Shown here piece by piece: positions 1 to 8,381 of a stretch of DNA of 64,000 nt. Every line of letters begins with the position of its first letter. Position 1 is the stretch's first letter. The translations under genes and the position numbers were made by a program. Where the stretch lies: the NCBI GenBank assembly GCA_002331485.1, contig DCYS01000010.1, positions 62,001 through 126,000 of the forward strand, read 5' to 3'. The DNA comes from Flavobacteriales bacterium UBA2104 (GTDB taxonomy: Bacteria; Bacteroidota; Bacteroidia; Flavobacteriales_D; Crocinitomicaceae). Below the pieces are notes generated by a model. That model did no database searches. It saw only the letters and a program-made list of their open reading frames with translations, and was not told the origin of the DNA.

Positions 1-644
1 TCTTTGTTTTTATCATCGTCAAGAAACGATAAAGGTATATCCTCTACAAGCTTACCAAATTCTGTAACGATCTGAAGTTTACCTTCACTGTCTATCTTCA
101 CTTCTTTAGCACCTGCGTATTTGAATTTAATATCTCTAATATTAGCACCTTCTTTAAGGATGAAATCATATTTAAGTCCATTTTCAGTAAAGTGAAAAAT
201 CAAGTCTATGTCAGGATAAACATCATGGTAACGCACTGTATTGAAAGAGCTCACATTTCGAATGTTTTCTCGCTTATTTAGAAAAAAGTTGGTGTAATGA
301 TCTGTTTTTTCTTCACCTCGAATTTCAACTTCAGAATTTGTTCCGATCAATTGAAGATCTAACCTGTGAAAAGTTGAACCCAAAGTCGATTTGATACTGT
401 CTCTCAGATCCTTGTTGTTTTGGAATTTGGGCTGAGAGAAATCAAACTCCTCCTTTTCCCTAAAATTGAATACGACCTTATCTTTCTCGAAGAAAACGGA
501 AGCATTTCCAACTCCCGCATAATAATCAACTTCGGGGTGAAAGTTTTGGTTTAGATCGACCACTTGGCCTTTGTTCTCTAAAAATTGAGCGGTTGATAAT
601 AAAGTACACGCAACAGCGCATATTAGTAGCAGTGCTTTATGCAT
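1..644 (-). CDS. N-terminus of a large T9SS-type surface protein (DUF7948/SBBP-type), cut by window edge
   Basis: The reading frame is open from the ATG at 644 to the left edge, giving 214 codons with no stop, so only the N-terminal part is here. It starts with a signal peptide (MHKALLLICAVACTLLSTAQ) followed by FLENKGQ, then a beta-rich region with VDYYAGVGNASVFFEKD, a DHYTNFFL segment and the block YHDVYPDIDLIFHFTENGLK, YDFILKEGAN. That order (ENKGQ, FxEKD, YPxIDL, GLKYDFI) is what I know from the N-terminal domain of long Bacteroidota exoproteins carrying SBBP/PKD repeats and a C-terminal T9SS sorting domain. The repeats and sorting domain would lie outside the window, so the secretion route is inferred. 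It is divergent from the MATE gene. Confidence 0.75.
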   Translation of the reverse strand, partial: MHKALLLICAVACTLLSTAQFLENKGQVVDLNQNFHPEVDYYAGVGNASVFFEKDKVVFNFREKEEFDFSQPKFQNNKDLRDSIKSTLGSTFHRLDLQLIGTNSEVEIRGEEKTDHYTNFFLNKRENIRNVSSFNTVRYHDVYPDIDLIFHFTENGLKYDFILKEGANIRDIKFKYAGAKEVKIDSEGKLQIVTEFGKLVEDIPLSFLDDDKNK

Positions 645-831
645 AGTAGTAGTTTTTGTTTCGAATATACAAAATATAACATCTTGATAGAAGTCAATAA
701 TTAAGAATTTTCATTGAAAAAATATAAGGTATTGAAAAACAGTCGATAGAAAGTAACTTTTGTCTATTGTTTTACAAGTAATCATCGAGTTTAGAAATTA
801 CTTTATCTCTTCATTCAGAGTAAATCTATAC

Positions 832-839
832 TATCTTTG
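832..839 (+). promoter_or_regulatory. Bacteroidota -7 element (TATCTTTG) for the MATE gene
   Basis: TATCTTTG fits the TAnnTTTG -7 consensus of the Bacteroidota housekeeping sigma factor. It ends 6 nt before the ATG at 846, so transcription should start at or next to the start codon, which implies a leaderless or almost leaderless mRNA. Confidence 0.6.
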
Positions 840-845
840 TCTCGA

Positions 846-2207
846 ATGGAATTACCTGTTAAGCAACCGACATATAGATCGATCATGAACTTAGCGGTTC
901 CCGCTATGTTGGGAGGTATAGTAGAACCTGTTCTTTCATTAACAGATCTTGCTGTTGTGGGAAACATTGGTAGTGATGCGTTTGATGCCAGTAATGAGAA
1001 TTTATCTGCGGTCGCAGCGGTTGGGTTGGCCGGAAGTGTTCTTTCAGCACTTGTCTGGATCTTTGCACAAATGAAAAGTGCGATCTCAGCTGTAGTATCT
1101 CAAGCTTATGGTGCGGGTAGAATGCGAACAGTGGGCTCTTTAATTCCCCAAATGATCTATTTTAATGCAGTTGTTAGCTTGATCGCAATGGTTGGTACTA
1201 TGTTGACTTCAGGACTGATCTTTGAACATTTGCTTTCTGCATCTGGTCCTATTTTAAGAGATGCTGTTGCTTATTATGATATTCGGGTAATGGGCTTTCC
1301 ATTTACATTGATCACTTTTTCTGTTTTTGGAGTTTTCCGTGGAATCCAGAATACGGTTTGGGCAATGATCATATCAGTTGTTGGAGGTGCGTTGAATATC
1401 CTGCTTGATTTTGTTTTAATTCTTGGTTGGGGTGGATTTATTGATCCTATGGGTGTTGAAGGTGCGGCTTACGCTAGTTTTATTGCTCAGTTTGTAATGT
1501 TTGTACTCACTCTTTATTTTCTTGTTTTTCACTCTAAGATCAAGCTGTTTAATACGATCAAACGATTAAACCCAAAGTTTCCAGAACTACTGCTAATTGC
1601 CGGGAATTTGGTATTGAGGACACTGACACTAAACATAGCTCTAATACTAACTCATAAGTTTGCTAATATTTACGGGACAGTTCAAGCGGCCACTCATGCT
1701 GTCATTTTGAATTTATGGTTGTTTTCAGCGTTCTTTCTTGATGCTTTTGCCACTGCTGCAAACGCGATGGCTGGTAAGTTTTTAGGGGCTCGTGATAAAG
1801 CGTCCATGGAGCGAAATTTACAGCGAAATTTATTGCTGAGTGTACTTGTTTCCTTTTTGCTAGCGGGTGTTCTAATGATTTTCGATCGTTCCATAATGAG
1901 CTTGCTGATCGATAATGATGCGGTTTGGGAAGTTTATCCGGACGTTCTTTATCTTTTTGCGATCTGTTTACCAATAAACGCTGTAGCTTTTGCACTTGAT
2001 GGAGTTTTCAAAGGAATGGGTATGGCGAAGTTCCTGCGTAATGTCCTTTTCATCTCTACTTTTGCAGGATTTATGCCTGTGCTGTTTATTGGGCACTTCG
2101 TTTATCCAGGGTTGGAAATTGTGTGGTGGTCGATAATCGCATGGATGCTATTGCGATCAGCAATTCCATTCTTTTATTTCAGGTATTGGATAAAACGATT
2201 CGAATAA
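846..2207 (+). CDS. MATE-family multidrug/cation exporter (NorM/DinF type)
   Basis: A 453-residue protein with about twelve hydrophobic segments, the usual length and topology of MATE exporters, which expel cationic drugs or metabolites from the cytoplasm in exchange for Na+ or H+. The N-terminal stretch NLAVPAMLGGIVEPVLSLTD matches the MATE TM1 signature, and the two halves (about residues 1-230 and 235-453) resemble each other. The frame is open upstream to a TTG at 837, but that codon lies inside the -7 promoter element, so the ATG at 846 is the likely start. It converges on gldA with 2 bp between stops. Substrate cannot be read from sequence. Confidence 0.9.
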   Translation: MELPVKQPTYRSIMNLAVPAMLGGIVEPVLSLTDLAVVGNIGSDAFDASNENLSAVAAVGLAGSVLSALVWIFAQMKSAISAVVSQAYGAGRMRTVGSLIPQMIYFNAVVSLIAMVGTMLTSGLIFEHLLSASGPILRDAVAYYDIRVMGFPFTLITFSVFGVFRGIQNTVWAMIISVVGGALNILLDFVLILGWGGFIDPMGVEGAAYASFIAQFVMFVLTLYFLVFHSKIKLFNTIKRLNPKFPELLLIAGNLVLRTLTLNIALILTHKFANIYGTVQAATHAVILNLWLFSAFFLDAFATAANAMAGKFLGARDKASMERNLQRNLLLSVLVSFLLAGVLMIFDRSIMSLLIDNDAVWEVYPDVLYLFAICLPINAVAFALDGVFKGMGMAKFLRNVLFISTFAGFMPVLFIGHFVYPGLEIVWWSIIAWMLLRSAIPFFYFRYWIKRFE

Positions 2208-2209
2208 CT

Positions 2210-3112
2210 CTATTTGGTTAACGATTTGAACACTGCTTCCAGACTTTTTTCTTCTCTTCGAAGTGTAAGTATCAACAGATTTTCTTTTTGAGCATATTCT
2301 GCGATTGTTTTTCGTGCATCAATATCAACAGCGGTTTCCAGCAAGTAACAATTATCTTCTACAACCTCAACTTTCTTCACGGCAGCAATTTTGCTTAATT
2401 GATTTCTTGTTACGGCACCTTCAAATTCAACATAAACAACTTGTGTTTCCTTATCGGATTGAAGTTCTTTTGCTGTTTCGTTGGCTACAAGCTTACCATT
2501 TTTAATAATGATCACGCGATCACATATTGCTTCAACTTCCTGCATAATGTGAGTGGAGAGCATCACGGTCTTTTCTTTACCGATCTTTTTGATCAAACCA
2601 CGAATCTCTTCTAATTGGTTTGGATCAAGACCAGATGTTGGCTCATCGAGAATAAGCACTTCAGGATCGTGAATAATTGCTTGTGCTAATCCAACTCGTT
2701 GTCTATATCCTTTTGAGAGCGCACCGATGATCTTGTGCTGCTCTTTCTGCAGTCCCACCTGTTGTATAACTTCTTCTACACGCTCTTTTATATTCGAAAG
2801 TTTATAGATCTTTCCTATAAAACTTAAGTACTCCTTTACATACATATCAAGGTATAAAGGATTGTGTTCTGGAAGATAACCGATCTTTTTTCGAACTTGA
2901 ATAGAGTCTTTTACGATGTCTAAACCACAAACCTCAACATTTCCTTGTGTTGCCGGAATGAAGGTTGTTATGATCTTCATAGTTGTTGATTTACCCGCAC
3001 CATTTGGCCCAAGAAATCCAAGTATTTCTCCCTTTTTAGCTTCAAAAGAAATATCATCAACTGCGGCCTGTTCACCGTAGTACTTTGTAAGATGTTTAAC
3101 AACTATCGACAT
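2210..3112 (-). CDS. gldA: Gliding-motility ABC transporter ATPase GldA
   Basis: A 300-residue ABC ATPase with Walker A GPNGAGKST (35-43), signature LSKGYRQR (132-139), Walker B LILDEP (153-158) and a switch histidine in MLSTHIM. The N-terminus MSIVVKHLTKYYGEQAAVDD and the run TTMKIITTFIPATQGNVEV are typical of GldA, the ATPase partner of the GldF/GldG membrane proteins in gliding Bacteroidota. The start at 3112 was chosen over an upstream in-frame ATG at 3163 because family members begin with MSI. gldF and gldG are not in the window, which is common in this phylum. It could serve a GldA-like exporter in a non-gliding organism. Confidence 0.85.
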   Translation of the reverse strand: MSIVVKHLTKYYGEQAAVDDISFEAKKGEILGFLGPNGAGKSTTMKIITTFIPATQGNVEVCGLDIVKDSIQVRKKIGYLPEHNPLYLDMYVKEYLSFIGKIYKLSNIKERVEEVIQQVGLQKEQHKIIGALSKGYRQRVGLAQAIIHDPEVLILDEPTSGLDPNQLEEIRGLIKKIGKEKTVMLSTHIMQEVEAICDRVIIIKNGKLVANETAKELQSDKETQVVYVEFEGAVTRNQLSKIAAVKKVEVVEDNCYLLETAVDIDARKTIAEYAQKENLLILTLRREEKSLEAVFKSLTK

Positions 3113-3220
3113 ACGCTTTCGATTATTAAGCGAAGATAGGATATTGCCTTTAGCTGGCAACAATTCAGTGTTAAAATGTGTAAACAGCTATTCGTGGATA
3201 GCGAACTGTAATTATTGAGG

Positions 3221-3604
3221 TTAATCTTCTTCTTTAGGAATGACGAAAACTTTAATTCTAAGTTTTTCTTTTCGACTTGCGTTTGAGTAGATCTCTATTT
3301 TACGATCCTGCATGTAAAATTTCCCTTCAGTGTTAAAGGTAACGCGAATAGAATCTTGTTCACCAGGAAGAGTAGGGGCGTTAGGATAATCGATCTTTGT
3401 ACAACTGCAACTTACCTTAGCGTCATTGATGGTCAAAGGTGCGTCACCAGAGTTTTCGTATACAAAATAATGCTCAAGTAATTCACCCTCCGGGGTTTTA
3501 TCCCACTTGTGAGTTGTACTGGATAAAAACTTAAATTCCGCCGATTGGCCGAAACCAATGGCGGAATTAATTGCTATAAATATGATCGCGAAATATAGCT
3601 TCAT
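3221..3604 (-). CDS. Secreted DUF1573 protein
   Basis: A 127-residue protein with a signal peptide (MKLYFAIIFIAINSAIGFGQ) and one DUF1573 domain, an Ig-like fold common in Bacteroidota exported proteins. The family motif is visible as NSGDAPLTINDAKVSCSCTK, with the CSC pair, and the domain closes with the KIEIYSNAS strand. It lies 6 nt downstream of a second DUF1573 gene and is probably co-transcribed with it. The family role is not established. The paired cysteines after the strand could form a disulfide or bind metal. Confidence 0.8.
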   Translation of the reverse strand: MKLYFAIIFIAINSAIGFGQSAEFKFLSSTTHKWDKTPEGELLEHYFVYENSGDAPLTINDAKVSCSCTKIDYPNAPTLPGEQDSIRVTFNTEGKFYMQDRKIEIYSNASRKEKLRIKVFVIPKEED

Positions 3605-3610
3605 TCAATT

Positions 3611-4066
3611 TTAGTTATTCGCAGGCGCTCCACTTTTGTTTACTGGTGCTCCTCCTTTAGGTGCTGCTTCAACAGTACCTTTAATACGAATTGTTTTAGT
3701 CGGTGCATTTGTCGCATTTGATTGAAGTGTTACACTTTTTCCAAATGGTCCAACACGCTTAGTATCGTATTTTACTTTGATCACTCCAGTTTCTCCTGGT
3801 GCGATTGGCTCTCTTGGCCACTCAGGTACAGTACATCCACAAGATCCTTTCGCATTCGAGATCATTAGTGGCTCATCACCTGTGTTCGTAAAAACGAATT
3901 CACACGAACCGTCACCATATTGCTTGATCGTTCCGTAGTCGTGTGTTTCTTTCTTAAATTCGATCTTTGCTCCTCCTTCAACTTCCGCTGCTTCTTGAGC
4001 AAATACTCCGTTCATTCCAACTACTGCTGCTAGCATGAATGATAGTGTAAATAATACTTTTCTCAT
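3611..4066 (-). CDS. Secreted DUF1573 protein
   Basis: A 151-residue protein with signal peptide MRKVLFTLSFMLAAVVGMNG ending before AQEAAEVEG, then one DUF1573 domain with the motif NTGDEPLMISNAKGSCGCTV and a C-terminal tail rich in Gly, Ala, Pro and Asn. The frame extends upstream to an ATG at 4141, but the signal peptide fixes the start at 4066, and a TATATTTG promoter element lies 34-41 nt upstream. It is the first of two tandem DUF1573 genes. It is probably periplasmic or outer-membrane associated. Specific function unknown. Confidence 0.85.
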   Translation of the reverse strand: MRKVLFTLSFMLAAVVGMNGVFAQEAAEVEGGAKIEFKKETHDYGTIKQYGDGSCEFVFTNTGDEPLMISNAKGSCGCTVPEWPREPIAPGETGVIKVKYDTKRVGPFGKSVTLQSNATNAPTKTIRIKGTVEAAPKGGAPVNKSGAPANN

Positions 4067-4099
4067 CTTATTCGTGTTTTTAATTTTAAGTTTCAATAT

Positions 4100-4107
4100 C
4101 AAATATA
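4100..4107 (-). promoter_or_regulatory. Bacteroidota -7 element (TATATTTG) for the DUF1573 pair
   Basis: On the minus strand TATATTTG matches TAnnTTTG exactly and lies 33 nt upstream of the ATG at 4066. It gives the DUF1573 pair its own promoter in addition to any read-through from def. Confidence 0.55.
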
Positions 4108-4152
4108 GTGCAATAATCCTGCCTGTTAAGAATTTTAACAAAGCGTTAACAG

Positions 4153-4755
4153 CTACGATTCTTTTTCATTCTGTGCGTTTGCAATGGAATCTTCTATTCG
4201 TCTAAGCTCGATCAACTCTTCAAACGTTTTATCGATATGCTTAAGTCGGAACTCATAAGATTCTTTTTTCTCCTCTGAAAGATTTTCTTGTTTAAGCAAT
4301 TCTTCCAGGTAATATTCCATCTTTTCAGTATCGCGTTGATCGTAATCGTAATAGTTCAATTGCATTTCCAATAACCCGATCTTGTTTTTGGTTTCTGGAA
4401 ATTTTGCAAGTAAAGTATCTCTCCATTTAGCAGCCTCTTTCTGAACACCGATCTGCATATATAGAGATGCGATCTTGTCTACAGCGCTTTCCGCTTTTTC
4501 ATGGTCTGGATACATTGAAAAGAACTTCTTGTTTCGATTGATCGCTTCATGGTAGACGATCTTATCCACTTTGTAAGAATCATCTTCCATTTTTTTATCG
4601 ATCATCGTTTTTAAAGAATCATCGATTTCTTGAATGGAAGTTAATATTTCTTCCGCAGATTCGACTTGTTCTGTTTGATCTCCTTCTGAGTCAGAGTTTG
4701 ATCCGCAACTAGCTGTAAATCCTATGGCTAATAAGTAAAAAATCCAATTTTTCAT
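4153..4755 (-). CDS. Lipoprotein with helical (TPR-like) repeats
   Basis: A 200-residue protein with a lipoprotein signal peptide and lipobox ending in TASC (Cys17), followed by an acidic linker and a fully helical body. Around residues 75-150 pairs of helices such as FFSMYPDHEKAESAVDKIAS and AAKWRDTLLAKFPETKNK look like tetratricopeptide units of the kind seen in BamD-like outer-membrane lipoproteins. It starts 5 nt after the def stop codon and is probably co-transcribed with it. The function is not recognisable beyond a scaffold-type fold. Confidence 0.7.
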   Translation of the reverse strand: MKNWIFYLLAIGFTASCGSNSDSEGDQTEQVESAEEILTSIQEIDDSLKTMIDKKMEDDSYKVDKIVYHEAINRNKKFFSMYPDHEKAESAVDKIASLYMQIGVQKEAAKWRDTLLAKFPETKNKIGLLEMQLNYYDYDQRDTEKMEYYLEELLKQENLSEEKKESYEFRLKHIDKTFEELIELRRIEDSIANAQNEKES

Positions 4756-4760
4756 TTCTC

Positions 4761-5357
4761 TTATTTTGAACGTTTTTTAACCGGAAACTTCATTCTATAA
4801 GCTACATCAACGTTTCCTTTGGAGATATTGTTTAATTTTTTATTTAATAATCGTTTTTTAAGTGGACTAAGATGATCCGTAAATAAAATTCCATCTACAT
4901 GATCATATTCATGTTGAACCACTCGTGCCGCATATCCTTCTAAAACATCTTCGTGAAAGTCCCAGTTCTCATCGTAATAACTGATCGTGATCTTTTCTTT
5001 ACGATAAACATCTTCACGGATCGTTGGAATACTGAGACATCCTTCCTGAAAAGCCCAGTCTTCTCCATCTTCCTCTTCAATGATCGGATTGATGAACACC
5101 TTCTTGAAGTCTTTTAATCCCTCAGCTTTAGGATCTGGATTTTCATCATCTACATCATCAGCAAAAGGAGAAGCATCAACAATAAAGAGGCGAATCGACC
5201 TTCCTATTTGAGGTGCAGCTAAACCTACTCCACTGGCTTGATACATTGTTTCAAACATGTTTGAGATCAACTCCTGAAGCCCTTCATAATTCTCATCGAT
5301 TTCTTCAGCTTCTCTTTTAAGAACTGGATCTCCGTATGCTACGATTGGTAATATCAT
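4761..5357 (-). CDS. def: Peptide deformylase
   Basis: A 198-residue metalloenzyme that removes the N-formyl group from nascent proteins in the cytoplasm. The three family motifs are intact: GVGLAAPQIG (43-52), EGCLS (105-109) and HEYDH (149-153). The cysteine and two histidines ligate the metal and the glutamate is catalytic. The acidic insert around residues 66-82 lies between the first two motifs and is often seen in Bacteroidota deformylases. A TATTTTTG element 24 nt upstream serves as promoter. It heads a run with the TPR-like lipoprotein. Confidence 0.97.
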   Translation of the reverse strand: MILPIVAYGDPVLKREAEEIDENYEGLQELISNMFETMYQASGVGLAAPQIGRSIRLFIVDASPFADDVDDENPDPKAEGLKDFKKVFINPIIEEEDGEDWAFQEGCLSIPTIREDVYRKEKITISYYDENWDFHEDVLEGYAARVVQHEYDHVDGILFTDHLSPLKKRLLNKKLNNISKGNVDVAYRMKFPVKKRSK

Positions 5358-5380
5358 AAAACTTTGGTTCTATTTTATTA

Positions 5381-5388
5381 CAAAAATA
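5381..5388 (-). promoter_or_regulatory. Bacteroidota -7 element (TATTTTTG) for def
   Basis: An exact TAnnTTTG match on the minus strand, 23 nt upstream of the def ATG at 5357. Confidence 0.55.
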
Positions 5389-5419
5389 AAAAATCTACGA
5401 CCAATGTTATAAAACTGAA

Positions 5420-7711
5420 TCAACGAATTGCTCGGCGATTGAAAAGGACATAGCCGAAACTTACTTGGGTTATAAACGGTTGTTCCTGTCTAGGAAAATA
5501 ATTTGTAGAGATACGCAAAGGCCCAACAGGTGAATGGAAGATCACAGAGCCACCGGCCATTAAAGTTCCCTGTTCAAAGTTTTCATTATATCCAAAACTG
5601 CCGTCATCAAAAGTAACGATCTGTTTGAAAGGCTGGAAGAAATATGGATCAATTCGAATATCGACCAAATCATTAATAGAGAATATGATATTCAAACCAG
5701 CTCCGATATATTGTGGAGCTCTATATTCTTGCATAAACAAAGTTCGACTGTCGGGTAATGGTGAGAATTCCGTTGTTGCGAGAATCGATGCTGTATAATT
5801 GGAGAAAAGCGATTGGGAATTAAATACTGACTTCCCATATACACCTAGTCGAAACACATTTGAAAATTTAAAGTATTTTCTGGCTTCTAATGAAAGGTTG
5901 ATCCACCTATGGAATTTTCGAACATCATAATCCTCATTGATCGTATTCCCTGATAAACTCTGTTCTTTACCTTGTACATATCTAAAACTGAAGTCGATAA
6001 AACTTCCTTCAGATGCCCATTGTTTTCTGTTTAGTGTGTTGTGTTTTAGTGAAAGAAATGCAGACTCACCAGTAAAAGTCGTGAGATCGGCTGTATCGGC
6101 ACTTGAGAAATTTAGCGTTTGGTAGTACTGGTCTTCATTTTCGAACTTCCTGAAGTTCAACTCCATCTTACCTGTATTCGTTAAAGGCATTGCGATCTTA
6201 GCTCCGTAGTACAATTCGTTTTGCACCAGGAAAGATGGTTTAGCATCTTCAAAGAAAGTTGATGAACTCCTAAAATAATCCCATCGATTGAGTACGAAAA
6301 ATGGACTTACTCTAAAAGGAAGAATTGTAGGCATATCATAGTCAGCTGACACTTTTGTTGATCCATAGAATTTCCCAAAGTAAGATTCAGTATGAAGTTG
6401 GAATGCTCCTTTGCCCAGATCAGAAAAAGATAAACCAATGTAAGCTGTATTCACTGGCCTGGATGAGAAATGACCTCCCACACTTAATTCAAAAGGCTTC
6501 TCTTTACGCACATCTAAATTTAGTTTATACGTGGAGTCACTGCTTTTTGACAGGGTAGGATACATATATTTCACCTGCGGTGTCGCATATACCCGAAAAT
6601 ACCTTTTTGTGAAATCTGTTTCTCCTAGATACTCACGCAATGTATCCCTCATAAAACTTCCGCGGATAAAAGAAATATCGTCTTTATCAGCATGAGATGT
6701 TGTTATTTCATTGATCGAAAGAGGCTTTATTTTTGAACGAAATTCATGTCTTTTCTTTTGTAATTCATCTTTTGGCATCGTTTTACTTAGTGCAGCTTTG
6801 ATACTATCGATCATTGGTAGAGTAGATTCATATCCTTCCTGGATAGCCTGCTCTGCGCTACTAAAGTTAAAGGTCGAAATATCAGTTTCTGGAGAAATGA
6901 TTATTCCTGCATTACACGGCAGGCTAAAGTCTGTTGGACGCATCAACATGTTTGTGACCTGACTAATAACATCGTCTTCAGTTGGAGGCGCAGCGTTATA
7001 TGATACATTACTACCAATAATATAATCCACCATGAAATCTTCGTAGATCACATCAGCAGGGAAGTTATTGTATAGTCCACCATCGAAAAGTAGTTTCCCA
7101 TCGATGCGAATTGGATTCACATAAAAGGGGTAAGTCATAGAAGCACGAACAGCTGCATTCAGATCACCAGAACCAAAAACTACACTTTCTTTTTCTCGAA
7201 TATCAGAAGCGACACAGCGAAAAGGTACGAACAGAGAATCGAAATTATGATCAACAGCGGCACTGGTTCTCCCCAATAGTTTAAGCATTTCATAATCTAG
7301 ATATGACGGTGTCATGAAATTCGTTGGTAAAGACTTTTTGAAGATACTGTCCTTTGAAAATGCCACATTTAACATCGATGCATCAGGTTCTTTTTCCCGA
7401 AGCAGAAATTTTTCTTCTTCTGTATTGATCCCGCGAGTCATTTTCTGAAACTCATCAGATAAAATGTAGGCTTTGATCTCTTGAGGTGAGTATCCACAAG
7501 CATACATAGAACCTACCAAAGCACCAGCACTTGTACCCGTTATGTAATCGATGGGAATCTCGGCCTCCTCTAAGGCCATAAGAACACCGACGTGAGCAAT
7601 ACCTGTTGCACCACCACCGCTAAGCACAACGCCAACACGTTGAGCTGATGTGGTTAAAGGTAAAAGCGATCCGATAAGGATCAAAAAAAGTGCGATCTTC
7701 TGTTTCAACAA
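5420..7711 (-). CDS. Patatin-like phospholipase fused to an outer-membrane beta-barrel
   Basis: A 763-residue protein: signal peptide (1-23), patatin domain (about 25-320), POTRA-like linker and a C-terminal Omp85/surface-antigen barrel ending in an aromatic-rich strand. The patatin catalytic features are present: oxyanion-hole SGGGATG (31-37), nucleophile elbow GTSAG (59-63) with Ser61, and the Asp of DGG (210-212). The layout resembles type Vd secretion proteins such as PlpD, except that here the barrel is expected to anchor the lipase at the outer membrane. A phospholipase A activity is inferred from the family. A TAAATTTG promoter element lies upstream at 7734-7741. It is divergent from the TRIC-type gene. 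Confidence 0.9.
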   Translation of the reverse strand: MLKQKIALFLILIGSLLPLTTSAQRVGVVLSGGGATGIAHVGVLMALEEAEIPIDYITGTSAGALVGSMYACGYSPQEIKAYILSDEFQKMTRGINTEEEKFLLREKEPDASMLNVAFSKDSIFKKSLPTNFMTPSYLDYEMLKLLGRTSAAVDHNFDSLFVPFRCVASDIREKESVVFGSGDLNAAVRASMTYPFYVNPIRIDGKLLFDGGLYNNFPADVIYEDFMVDYIIGSNVSYNAAPPTEDDVISQVTNMLMRPTDFSLPCNAGIIISPETDISTFNFSSAEQAIQEGYESTLPMIDSIKAALSKTMPKDELQKKRHEFRSKIKPLSINEITTSHADKDDISFIRGSFMRDTLREYLGETDFTKRYFRVYATPQVKYMYPTLSKSSDSTYKLNLDVRKEKPFELSVGGHFSSRPVNTAYIGLSFSDLGKGAFQLHTESYFGKFYGSTKVSADYDMPTILPFRVSPFFVLNRWDYFRSSSTFFEDAKPSFLVQNELYYGAKIAMPLTNTGKMELNFRKFENEDQYYQTLNFSSADTADLTTFTGESAFLSLKHNTLNRKQWASEGSFIDFSFRYVQGKEQSLSGNTINEDYDVRKFHRWINLSLEARKYFKFSNVFRLGVYGKSVFNSQSLFSNYTASILATTEFSPLPDSRTLFMQEYRAPQYIGAGLNIIFSINDLVDIRIDPYFFQPFKQIVTFDDGSFGYNENFEQGTLMAGGSVIFHSPVGPLRISTNYFPRQEQPFITQVSFGYVLFNRRAIR

Positions 7712-7733
7712 CTTTTAAATGAGTTAATTTGTA

Positions 7734-7741
7734 CAAATTTA
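7734..7741 (-). promoter_or_regulatory. Bacteroidota -7 element (TAAATTTG) for the patatin gene
   Basis: An exact TAnnTTTG match on the minus strand, 22 nt upstream of the ATG at 7711, within the divergent gap to the plus-strand channel gene. Confidence 0.5.
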
Positions 7742-7768
7742 TAAGTTTTTCCCGCTAAGAGAGAAAAA

Positions 7769-8380
7769 ATGATGCTTACACTCCTGGACCATATCGGTGT
7801 TTTTGTTTTCGCTATCAGTGGAATGCTAACAGCAGCAGACAGAAGTCTTGATATTCTTGGAGGTTACATCATTGCATTTATAACGGCACTTGGAGGAGGA
7901 ACGTTGAGAGACTTACTCTTAAATGTTGATATCGCCTGGATGGGTTCTATCGTTCAGGTTTCCATGGTTGTAGCAGGAGGTACATTCGGAATACTTTTCA
8001 GATCTTACTTGAAACGGCTTCGAAGAACACTGTTTATATTTGATACAATTGGTATTGCCATCTTTACGATCATTGGAGTACAGAAAGGTTTAGCTCACGA
8101 GCAGTTTGGATTAACTGTTGTTTTTCTTGGAATGATCTCAGCTACTTTTGGTGGACTCATTAGAGATGTATTGTGTAATGAAATACCTTTGATCTTCAGG
8201 AAAGAAGTTTATGCAATCCCTTGTTTGCTTGGAGGTACATTGTTCTTCCTAGGGAATGAGTTGGGCTGGGGAGATGCACTCTGGCTAGTTTGGGTTTCTA
8301 TAGCGGTGATCATAACTTTGCGAACACTAGCTGTTGTATTTAGCTGGGAATTACCATTGATCCGAGAGATAAGAAAATAG
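7769..8380 (+). CDS. TRIC-type cation channel family protein (UPF0126)
   Basis: A 203-residue membrane protein with about seven hydrophobic helices and an internal duplication. The family signatures occur twice: ALGGGTLRDLLL near residues 41-52 and ATFGGLIRDVL near residue 129. This is the prokaryotic TRIC/UPF0126 arrangement, a trimeric K+-permeable channel in the inner membrane. Two adjacent ATG codons (7769, 7772) are possible starts. Its stop is 1 nt before the rlmL start, so the two genes are probably co-transcribed, although no shared pathway is obvious. Confidence 0.88.
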   Translation: MMLTLLDHIGVFVFAISGMLTAADRSLDILGGYIIAFITALGGGTLRDLLLNVDIAWMGSIVQVSMVVAGGTFGILFRSYLKRLRRTLFIFDTIGIAIFTIIGVQKGLAHEQFGLTVVFLGMISATFGGLIRDVLCNEIPLIFRKEVYAIPCLLGGTLFFLGNELGWGDALWLVWVSIAVIITLRTLAVVFSWELPLIREIRK

Positions 8381-8381
8381 T

